DNA from: Picocystis sp. L7 | Taxonomy: Eukaryota; Chlorophyta; Picocystophyceae; Picocystales; Picocystaceae | Length of the DNA stretch: 64,000 bases | Reading direction: 5' to 3' | Assembly: GCA_020975725.1 (NCBI GenBank) | Contig: QXJR01000029.1 | Coordinates: 1-64,000, forward strand | Shown: positions 49,014 to 58,126 of the stretch, piece by piece | How the letters are laid out: each line of letters starts with the position of its first letter | Numbering within the stretch: position 1 is the first letter of the stretch | Notes under the pieces: generated by a model | Told to the model about the DNA's origin: nothing | The model's database searches: none | The model's input: the letters and a program-made list of their open reading frames with translations, nothing else | Made by a program: the position numbers and the translations under genes

Positions 49014-50744
49014 TCACGCTGCACAGTGATTGCCTTGAATTCCTACAATTGCTAAATGGGAGAAGCGCAGACGAAGTCTGTGCCTTTTCACATCTGCTCG
49101 CACCTCCATCTTGCACAACATTTCTCCCTCCATTTGGCGTTCAAGCAGTAGCTTGCCTTCCAACTGCTGCCACATACCTCTGCTTTCCAATTCCAAGGTA
49201 ATTCTAGAGGTCTCGCAAGAACCACCAAAAGTACTGGTCCTGTACAATATCTTGATGCATGGTGATTTGACTATTAGTGGCAATGTTGTAACAAAGATCT
49301 CGCTGCTCTGGGCGGGGACAGAGCAAAAGCGGTCCCTGCTCCATCTATTCGTGGCCATTGTACAACAGTTGACTCGATGGGTGCAGCTACAAGCAGTCAC
49401 TACGGATCTTTTGGTGAGGACCAAATTGCTATGTACTGGATGTCCTGGCTTGGTCTTGGCGAAGAACATTGGTTTGGAGAAGCATCTGAACTTCAGTGTT
49501 TCCTCGTTGCCATGGCACAGGTACACTCCATTGTTCTCATACATGTATCCAAACATGGCAAACAATCTCTGGAACAGTGTGTAAACGCCAGACTGATACA
49601 CTTGCTGTTCCATCCGACAGGAGATGGAACAGTTGCTCAGTCCATCCAATAAAGGGGCAAAGAGTCTACTCCTTGAACTTCTAAGCAGGCAATCTTGGAA
49701 CACTTCCCTGTCCAAGCTCCGTGTCCAGTTTGATTCCTGAGGCTTAGCTCCTTCACAGCGAAAGGCATGCCAGCCATCAACACTTATCCTTGGAAGACGG
49801 CTTTGCTGCGTTGTGAAGGATGCACATTGCGCAAGGCATTTGTCTTCCAGTGCATGCACAGCAACGAGGTCTCCTCTGGCAGTGCATGAGCAACTCAAAC
49901 CCTCGGACGGGCATTGAAATTGTATGCGGTAGATTCCTGACTGCCGGTAGCCGTGTCCCAGCATACTGTGCAAGTTGTAGGGTACAGTGACCCTTGCGTT
50001 TGCGTAAAGCGTGCTTCCTACTTGGAAGAGGGAGCCGATGTTCTCTCCACCAACATCTGCGAAACCACTAGTTTTCAGGGCACAAACTGATTTGTCGTTG
50101 ACGAGATTCACGTGCACAGAGTACTTCCCGTTGGTGAACAGTGCCAATTGGTGCTCATCATTGGGCTTGCGATCGAGGAAGGCTCCACTCGTCCATGAGT
50201 TTTTGTTGGATGCCTTGAGGAACGAAGGTTTCCAGTCTTTCCACAGGGTTCCTCCATGAGGAAGGTCTTTCAAAGGCTGCGAGAACTCCACGAGAGATTG
50301 GAGTTGGTCCCCTCTGGGAAATAGCTTGACATGAACGGCTTCGTCCTCGGTGGCCTCGAGCATCACCGATGCAGTTGCGAGGGCTGGACAAGTTTCCGAG
50401 TCTGGCCGTCCCTTTTGCGGCAGAAGCAGATCTGTGACCGTTGCGGGATAGAACAGGACGGGATCGGATGCAGGAGATGCTGGTGGAAATACCAGGAAGC
50501 AGATGGGGATCGTTTCTCCCATCTCCAACACCACTGGATTGTCTCCTGCCTCCATGGACGCGGTGCTCCTGTCTTCACGTGGGAACAACGCTTCCAACGT
50601 CCTCAACATGCGTTCTTTGTTCTTTCCACGTACTCTTGGTAGGAGCTTTGGATTGGGCGTCCATGGATCCTGGAGTGGGTCGGTTCCACCAACGATGTCT
50701 AGGGTCCAACACGAGAGCATCCCCACCATCCATCCCCACCACAT
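49014..50744 (-). CDS. Secreted Cys-rich orphan protein
   Basis: 576 residues from an ATG at 50744, chosen because it starts a signal peptide (MWWGWMVGMLSCWTLDIVGG); the frame is open for 165 further codons upstream, but that part is Pro/Arg-rich and not convincing. The mature part has many Cys, often in close pairs (CPSEGLSCSCTAR, CLAQCASF, CSISCRMEQQVY, CSCTHRVNCC), and beta-rich stretches such as GIYRIQFQCP. No transmembrane segment or anchor is seen. I do not recognise the family. Neighbouring exostosin and K+ channel genes suggest nothing specific. It is likely extracellular or in the secretory path. Confidence 0.65.
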   Translation of the reverse strand: MWWGWMVGMLSCWTLDIVGGTDPLQDPWTPNPKLLPRVRGKNKERMLRTLEALFPREDRSTASMEAGDNPVVLEMGETIPICFLVFPPASPASDPVLFYPATVTDLLLPQKGRPDSETCPALATASVMLEATEDEAVHVKLFPRGDQLQSLVEFSQPLKDLPHGGTLWKDWKPSFLKASNKNSWTSGAFLDRKPNDEHQLALFTNGKYSVHVNLVNDKSVCALKTSGFADVGGENIGSLFQVGSTLYANARVTVPYNLHSMLGHGYRQSGIYRIQFQCPSEGLSCSCTARGDLVAVHALEDKCLAQCASFTTQQSRLPRISVDGWHAFRCEGAKPQESNWTRSLDREVFQDCLLRSSRSRLFAPLLDGLSNCSISCRMEQQVYQSGVYTLFQRLFAMFGYMYENNGVYLCHGNEETLKFRCFSKPMFFAKTKPGHPVHSNLVLTKRSVVTACSCTHRVNCCTMATNRWSRDRFCSVPAQSSEIFVTTLPLIVKSPCIKILYRTSTFGGSCETSRITLELESRGMWQQLEGKLLLERQMEGEMLCKMEVRADVKRHRLRLRFSHLAIVGIQGNHCAA

Positions 50745-51807
50745 CTTGGTGACACGTGTGCCTGGCCTGCCGTCCAAGGAATGCATTCCCACGGTCCACC
50801 CTTGCTTGTCTGCCAACTGTACAAGAATGGAAGCCACCACGACGACCACCTGGGAATCCTTCCTCCTCGGACAAAGGCGAATGCAGCCTATACCCAATCG
50901 AACGGATCCTCGAGGGAAGGAGCGAGGCCGTGTGGGTGTGAGGGCGGGACGCCCTGGGGTCGAGCCATCGGAGAGTTTCTTCTCAACGGGGGAAGGGGGG
51001 GCTGGGTGAACGAGACAAGCGATGGGTTCATGAATGGAATTGTAGGCAACGTCCAATAGGAACGGCATGGTGCCGTCGTGGGGGTGCTTGAATTCCACCC
51101 GGGCAGGACCGTTGCATGCATGCAAGGAGCCCATTCGTGTGTGGATCATGAGCATGATCCTTGCCCTCGTCGATGAAAGGGGAGCATGAAGAGCGATTTC
51201 GGTGAGGATTCCGTGATTGCACTGCAACGCCGGGCACAATGGCGATGAACGGCGCGTCGAAACACAAGAAGTTCATGTGGACATGATGGTTGCCCGGGAA
51301 GCTCCTCTTCGGATGGAGTTGTACAGCACATCGTGCACGTTGCATTTCTCCAACGCATGATACATTCCGAAAGTCCTACAACACGTCCTCTTCGCTGGGT
51401 TGATGCGCATGCAACTCCTTCTTGCTTCGTGTGGTAGCATCTCCCTCGACTTCCTTTTGGTGAACCTTCCTATCCTCCTCGAGAAGAAACTCCCTCAGGG
51501 GAGTAGGCAAGGGGAGGTCGGGGCGACCCCATCCATCCAGTCCACCGGGGTCGAGCGTCTGGGAGCCGCCTTCGTATCTGATCTCAAGCCAGATCCATCT
51601 CGAAAGCTTTGGTGCATCGACCTCCCGACGGAGAGGACCAAGGCCCCTTGGAAATCCTCCTCACGAACACAATGACACGTGCATGAACATTCGGATCCTT
51701 GCATGCTTCCGGAACGGTTGTGGAATCGTACCTGAATCAACAGTCGTAGGAAGCGGGATTGAGATGGAGAACTGCGGAACCCGAGAACTGCACCGTTGTC
51801 CATAAAA
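50745..51807. other. Divergent intergenic region
   Basis: Spacer between the minus-strand secreted orphan and the plus-strand exostosin gene, presumably with both promoters. The open frames here are extensions or shadows of the flanking genes. Confidence 0.5.
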
Positions 51808-53043
51808 ATGGAATACAGAAACGTTGGTGAGAGGGCTATGGCATGGATGTTCTTCCCGTTGTCATTTTTGCCTGGACGGATGGAAACGAAGTTGCGCGAC
51901 TGGACTCGGAAACTCGCCCAACCAAACGCACGGAAAGTATTTCTGATCGTCCTCGTCACCTTTATCCTGTGTGGTATACTCCTCCAACCCTACCGACGAG
52001 GAAACAGGCCACAGAAGTGCACAATGGAGAGCTGCTTCCTACAACCCAACTGTGAGGGTAACTGGTCTCTCTACATCAGTGAGGAGATCGCCACAAAGTT
52101 GGGTGTGGAGTACGAGCAGCTCTTGTCCAAACCATGGTACCGCTCACATCAAGAGGAGGCTTGCCTCGTTGCCGAGCGATACCTGGCAAACGACGGTATC
52201 ATCCATCCACGGAAAATTTGGAACAAAGCATGGAACGAGATTCTCTTGGATCAACGGGACAAACAAAAGGTCAGTTGGAAAGCGGTCGATGCTGCCATCT
52301 TGGCAAAGTCACATGCATCGCCACCGTATTTTCGACCTGGATTCGATGTGTCCATACCGCTGCCTCCTCGGACAGATTGGAACATGGATGTGACGGCACG
52401 CTTGGGTCCCAGGAAGTATTTTGTGACCTTCAAAGGTACTGCGTACGTGCGCAGTACCATTGGATGGTTTCGTGAGTCGCTTTTGAAATTGCACAATCCG
52501 AAGGAAAAGATCGTGGTCGTCACGACCTGTGACCACCAAACAAATCAGCGAAAAATCAGGAAAACACCAATGCTGGCACACTATTGCAAATCAAATGCTT
52601 CTGCATACAAGGAGTACTCATACTCGGACCTTTTGAACACCACTTTCTCTCTTGTGCCTGGTGGCAGGCAACCTGCATCTTACAGGTTTTTGGAAAGCTT
52701 GCGTGCAGGTGCTGTTCCGGTGCTTATTAGAAGCATCCACCACCCTTATGTCCTTCCTTTTGACCAGATCATTTGCTGGCCTCGATGTGTTGTGTCCGTT
52801 CTGATCAATTCCTACACAGGTGATCACCACGCCAATTTTCAGCCCGATGAAGACTGGGTTGCCAACTTACGCAGGAGCTTGTTTGGAATGGGCGAAGAGG
52901 AGTTAAGAGCACGTCAACAAGCTTGTGCCAGAATTCTTGACAGGCACTTTCATCCACCCGTACTTGTGGTTGATTCCTTGGTGCAGTCTATCCAAGCCAA
53001 CAAGAATGGATGGGTCGATCCCTGTGTTACTCCAATCAAATAA
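51808..53043 (+). CDS. Exostosin-like (GT47-type) glycosyltransferase
   Basis: 411 residues from the first ATG at 51808; later ATGs are possible, and that at 51880 would place the membrane anchor nearer the N-terminus. The type II anchor is at about 43-60 (VFLIVLVTFILCGILLQPY). The luminal part matches the exostosin family: PYFRPGFDVSIPLPP, RKYFVTFKGTAYVRS, DLLNTTFSLVPGGRQPASYR, then FLESLRAGAVPVLIRS. Exostosins transfer sugars (GlcA/GlcNAc in animals, Gal/GlcA/Xyl in plant wall polymers) in the Golgi. The donor and acceptor here cannot be read from sequence. With the lyase fusion and phosphomannomutase it points to glycan synthesis, although the genes are kilobases apart and independently oriented. 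Confidence 0.85.
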   Translation: MEYRNVGERAMAWMFFPLSFLPGRMETKLRDWTRKLAQPNARKVFLIVLVTFILCGILLQPYRRGNRPQKCTMESCFLQPNCEGNWSLYISEEIATKLGVEYEQLLSKPWYRSHQEEACLVAERYLANDGIIHPRKIWNKAWNEILLDQRDKQKVSWKAVDAAILAKSHASPPYFRPGFDVSIPLPPRTDWNMDVTARLGPRKYFVTFKGTAYVRSTIGWFRESLLKLHNPKEKIVVVTTCDHQTNQRKIRKTPMLAHYCKSNASAYKEYSYSDLLNTTFSLVPGGRQPASYRFLESLRAGAVPVLIRSIHHPYVLPFDQIICWPRCVVSVLINSYTGDHHANFQPDEDWVANLRRSLFGMGEEELRARQQACARILDRHFHPPVLVVDSLVQSIQANKNGWVDPCVTPIK

Positions 53044-53150
53044 ATGGGCTATCTCTCCAGGATTCACACTTCCCTTTTTTGTTTGGTTTACAAATCCTTT
53101 CTATGCTTCCATCTTTCTCGGACCATCAGACAGTATGAATGTCGTGTAGC

Positions 53151-53171
53151 GGGACCCGATAGCCGGGTCCC
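53151..53171 (+). terminator. Hairpin downstream of the exostosin gene
   Basis: GGGACCCG and CGGGTCCC form a perfect 8-bp stem with a 5-base loop, 108 bases past the exostosin stop codon. It could be a 3' UTR or 3'-end-processing element. No function has been shown for such a site in this organism. Confidence 0.35.
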
Positions 53172-54209
53172 TCCTCCTTTTACATTCTTGTTTCATGCAT
53201 ACACATGCATGGTGCGTGTGGATACATTGAGATACTTGTCGATTCATCGCTCCTTTGGGTTCCTTTCCTCCTATTGTTCCCTTGTGAAATGATATCCTTT
53301 CTTCAAGCCAAGCTTCTGTTTGATTTATTCGGGTATGAAGCGTCACCTTATTGATGTCCTTGACCATTCCTTCCCTTGTGGAAGCTATTCATGGCTCATT
53401 AGTGCCCTTTTACTTCTTTCTCCCAACATACATCTAGATGACTCTGAGACCTTGGCTTTTGGCCATGTTTCCTACTTGATGATCCATTCTTTCTATCATA
53501 TTATTACCATGATTTTCGCTCCATGCGTTTCCGCCGGATGCATCACTCTTCTTGGTAGCTTTCAATACGTTGCCTTTGGATCCATCACGTCCATCATGGG
53601 TTGCCATCTTCCACCACGACCGGGGATGGCGTTCTTGCCCCCTCCGGTACATCGGGACTTTTTTATAGAGGCACCTTCTCCCCAACAACTTTAAAATGAC
53701 CTTAGACGTGGTTAGACCATGGGGAGGTTACTGCTGAATCGCCACACAAGGGATCAATAGGAACAATTGTTCACGATAGGGACACAAAGGTGGACTTCTG
53801 CCTCAGGTCCCTTGGTTCTACATACAAGAAGTTGTCCTTGTTACCAAGCGTCCGTGAGGGACACTTTTCACACACGTTTTCTCCCTGTGCACCTTGTCCT
53901 TGTCCGGTTGTTGGAGGAAAAGGGGTCGTAGAGCGCCTTGGGAGGTCCCTAGTTTCCGGTCTTCTCTCGCTTTCTTTTTCAAGTGAGGAGTTCCTCTCGG
54001 TTGGGGTCGTAGGAGAGCTTCTTGCTGATCGTCCGGAGCAGTTGGCGACCGAAGAGAATGGCGCACCAAGCTCACGAGGGAAAAAGACAGCCGGTTGCTG
54101 GCTCAAGCAAAGTTCTATTCTAGCAAGTGGGTTGCTCCCCTTCTTCTTTCCATCTCTCGAGGAGAACGAGTGGTGGAAACTGCCCTCCTTATCCGCTCAA
54201 CAGATAGTT

Positions 54210-54229
54210 GGGGGCCCACGTGGGCCCCC
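54210..54229. promoter_or_regulatory. Perfect 20-bp palindrome with CACGTG core
   Basis: GGGGGCCCACGTGGGCCCCC is a perfect palindrome centred on CACGTG, the G-box/E-box bound by bZIP and bHLH factors. It lies about 1 kb upstream of the K+ channel ATG at 55247 and 1.2 kb downstream of the exostosin gene. Regulatory use is inference. Confidence 0.4.
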
Positions 54230-55246
54230 GCGTCCCCATCGGACGGTCCTCGGGCTGTGTTGTTGCCGACCCTATCCGGTCACCAGGGTATTCCACCGTT
54301 CGATCCACTTGGGGGGAGATTCGCCCCGACTGAGCCCGGGTCTGTTTCCCAATCAGTAAGGGGGATGAACCCGGGTTCCTGAAGCTGGTCCCTTCGGTCC
54401 CAGTCTTGATTGGGGGGACTTCCCGTCTCGTCGAGAGGATTGGGCTCAGAGCCGGGTAAGTCCTTACTAAGGGTAGGACTCTCCCCACTTTTCACTGCAA
54501 TTGTTACTGTCTATCCTTTGAATGGGAGCTACCCTCGATGGGGGTAGGGTGACCTTGCGTAACATCCTTGGGTGTACCAATCCCCATGTGTCCTATCTAG
54601 AGAACGAGGAGGGTGTGGACGTCCTAGACATGGGACAATGAGCAAGGAATTTGCGCATAGGACCAACTGATCGATTCGACTACCTAGAATTTGGATTGCA
54701 CAACATCGAACCATTCGTTTTGCTCCATTCGAGTCACTTTGAGCTTTTCAAAAGACACGGACGCCATCAGATCACCTGATGATCGGAACCGCCAATCACC
54801 TTCCAATGGGAGTCGGCCGATATCATCCACCATTGAGTTAGATCCTTGGACCACCCAGAGGAGAGTGGAATGCATGAACGGGATTCCTTTTGCATCTTCG
54901 AAGAGCGTTTCAGCTACAACCTTGTGACCCCTCTTTGTTAGCACAGGGGCATCCATCCTTACAGTCTCTATCTTACACGAAACCACCACAAGCAACCCAC
55001 GAATTCCATGTCGTGGACTGTCCGATCCAAGGTGGGACCTTCTCCTCGACGCTCGAGTTACGTTTCGAAATCAAAGTTGCGAGTGGACCACACCACGTGT
55101 CCCCACGCCTTCCAGTCCGGTCCACCCATCCACGTCCCTTTCAATTCCGACCCATGGAAAGGGGATCGATCCCGATCTCATCGGGAGGTAACCTCCTTCT
55201 ACCTGCACCTTGGTATACGTGTCGTGTACGGTTTCGGACCTTCGGC

Positions 55247-57954
55247 ATGGACGCGTCATCGCGTCGCGCCGCTTCTCCGTCGAAGGCTTCGAGCAGCGGA
55301 CGCGTCCAGGAACGCAGAGGACGTGTTGAGAGGGGAGAAGGTCCTTGGAAACGTTGGTGGGAGGATCTGAAGCAGCGATGGCGTGGAAAGTGTGGTACCC
55401 ATCCGGAGGATCGAGGAGACGAAGACGAGACTCGGACCAGCCGATCGTCTTCCTTCGACAGCGCCATGTCTTCGAGTTTCGGAGCCATCTCGGATGTTTT
55501 TCGATCGAGGATGGTCTTGGAAGAGATGGAAGAAGAAGGAGATGGTCCAGGAACCAATGGCATCGACGTTCACCACGAACGAACCGAGAAGAGGAAACAA
55601 GCACTCTTCCTCCCTGGAAAACGATACATCATAAATCCCATGAGCATGACATATCGCGTGTGGTGGATGGGTACTGCACTGGTGGCACTCCTGAACTCCT
55701 TCTTTGTGCCGATAGAGATAGGATTCAGCAAGCAACCAGGACTGCCACCCTACAACGATGCAACTGCCATCATTCAATACATCGTCGATGCAATCTTCCT
55801 ACTGGACATCATCGTTATCTTCAACCTGGCATGCTTTGATAACATGGGAAGGCTTGTGAAGGAAAGAAAGAAGATTGCCAAACAATACTGTAAGTTCTAC
55901 TTTTGGATCGATGTGTTGGTCCTCTTCCCGTTGGATTGGGTGGCGCTTGCCATGAGCGGTAATGTCAACAATGGAGGGTCCACTGCTGCACAGTATACAT
56001 CTCTCTTGAGGCTGCTACAACTGCTTCGTCTGTACAGGTTTGGCCAGCTGCAGAAAAAGCTTTTGTTTTACCAGAAGTTCTCTCTGGAAGTGGTGATTGT
56101 GGCACGAGTGGCCATCACGTTTCTTTTCCTCGCGAACATCTTTGCATCTGGATTTTACTTTATTGCACGCCAGGGAAATGTGGAGGTAGATTCCTATCTG
56201 TCAGAGTTTCTGGAAAACTTTGGTCCCTTAAACTTGTTCCAAAGATACATGTACGCCATGTGTAGTCTCACGAATGTTGCTGAATTTCCTGTTTTCGAAT
56301 GACTGGACTGACCATATGTTGCCAACCACGCCAATGAATGCAGTGCATCCTTCTACTTCGCAATTTGCACTGTTCTCACGACTGTACGTGGAGATATGCA
56401 TGTGACTGGCGACCCCCTTGCCTTGCGGAAGCTGACAGAGTTTGTTGCGGCGTTCTCCACTTCGTGCCTCTCGCGGGAAAGGTTGGGTATGGCGAAATCG
56501 CCCCCGTTGGTACTGCGGAGCAAACATGGTGCATGATCTGTATTCTGCTTGGTATATCAAATCTTGCGTACATTCAATTTTCACTGTTCCTTCTGGCCAA
56601 GTCTGACCCCAAAACCAGCAACTATAGGGACTTCTCTGAAATCCTTGCTACGTACTGCAGGCTGAATTCCTTGCAAGACATCGAGCCAAGCATGCAGCAG
56701 CAATTGAAGCTCCAATATCTTGCAGCAGAGATGTCAGACGACGTTGTCCTCCAAGGCTTTCCTCTAGCCGTAAAGCAGAAGGTGCTGGGAGCGATTTATC
56801 TTGAGTTCATTCAGAGGTGCTCGCTTTTTTCGGGCATTGAGCAAGGTTTCCTGGAGGAGTTTTTGAGTAGATCCAGCGTGGATCTCTTCATGCCAGGAGT
56901 AGACCTTGTGCAGAAGGGCTTTGTGCCAACCCATCTACTCATACTCCTGAATGGAACTGCTAGCACAGATATGGATGTGGTGATGAACGACAGCATATCA
57001 GTTTCTGACTTGAGGTTGGAACAAGAGAACGAGTTACAAAGTAGCAAGGAAATCCATGCTGGAAATGTCATCACAGAAGTGGGCTTTCTTACAAGGACGC
57101 CGCAGTCGTTTCAGGTTCGTGCACTAACGCTTTGTAAGGTTTTAACTCTTGCACGGGATTCATTTGATGAGCTTATCAACATTCATCCAGATGCGATGAA
57201 AGTGCTGCTAGAGAATGTTCTCAGAAGGCTGAAGCAGAACATAGAGCAATTGCAACAAGGGAGTGGCCTTGACAACACCAGCGGGGCAAGCTCCGTCAGA
57301 AATGCAGAGTCTCAATTTTGGCTCCCCAAGCATAGAAGAGCACTAGATGCTGTTCGCATGTCGATCAATCGCTATGGAAGTCAAAAGGTGTCAGAGTTTT
57401 TGGATCTTGCTTTTGCTGGTGACCTTCCTGGAGTTGAAGCAGCCATTGCTACAGGAATGAACATAAATAGCTCCAATTATGATGGTAGAACAGCACTCAT
57501 GATTGCCTCGTCTAGAGGATTCAGGCAGGTTGTGCATGCCCTACTTCGAGCTGGTGCTGAAGTGAATGCAGTGGATTCAAGATTACACTCTGCACTTTTG
57601 GAAGCTACCTTATTTGGACACGACAAAATTATCAAACTTCTACTTGAGCATAAGGCAGAGATACGGGCTCCTTCTGAAAAGCAAGCATCTCTATTGTGCA
57701 CAGCCACAGGGGAAGGTAACCTTGCCCTTGTCAAGCGTCTCCTCCAAGCAGGAGTGGATCCGAACGCTGAAGATTACGGGCAGCGTACAGCATTGCATGT
57801 GGCCATCAGTGTTGGTAATCTCCCCGCTGTCAATGTTTTATTCTTGCATGGAGCCAAACTAAAGAAAGATAGCAGGTGGAAAGACACTCATCTTGCTTAC
57901 TCACAACTAATGGAAAGGAAAGTGATTTCTTACTTCGAAACCATCACGGATTAG
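55247..57954 (+). CDS. Voltage-gated K+ channel with CNBD and ankyrin repeats (three exons)
   Basis: Proposed exons 55247-56259, 56344-56383 and 56482-57954 give 841 residues. Introns of 84 nt (GTGTAG to TGCAG) and 98 nt (GTACGT to GAAAG) restore one continuous pore: QRYMYA-I, ASFYFAICTVLTT, VGYGEIAPVGTAEQ. The 40-nt middle exon codes the pore helix. The Ser/Arg-rich cytosolic N-terminus of about 130 residues is followed by S1-S3, an S4 with periodic Arg (LLRLLQLLRLYRFGQL), S5, pore with GYG filter, S6, a cyclic-nucleotide-binding-like domain (CSLFSGIEQGFLEEF to PDAMKVLLENVL) and four or five ankyrin repeats (NYDGRTALMIASSRGFRQVV). This is the layout of plant and algal AKT-type Shaker channels. 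It is tail-to-tail with a paralog, 172 bp apart. The start was chosen at MDASSRRAASPSK. Confidence 0.88.
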
Positions 57955-58126
57955 AGATGCTGATGGGATGGGTTTGGACACTTGTGTCACAGGCAAATGT
58001 TGGCTTCCAGTTCCACTACAGCACTGCAGCTGCCAAGGAAGATCTTGGCAATGCTCCTGGTTCTGTAGCTTTTCAATCCATCTACAAGTCAGCGGGGCAC
58101 TCTTTCCTCCAGCTAGCATTGCTGGC

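Larger units (their letters stand above)
53044..55246. other. No gene seen between exostosin and K+ channel
   Basis: 2.2 kb with short frames only. It contains the 3' hairpin at 53151 and the 20-bp palindrome at 54210, described separately, and G/C-rich stretches around 54200-54480. Confidence 0.5.

Noticed and set aside
53790-54382. 189-codon plus-strand frame
   Set aside because: Mixed low-complexity translation without a recognisable domain, overlapped by minus-strand frames.
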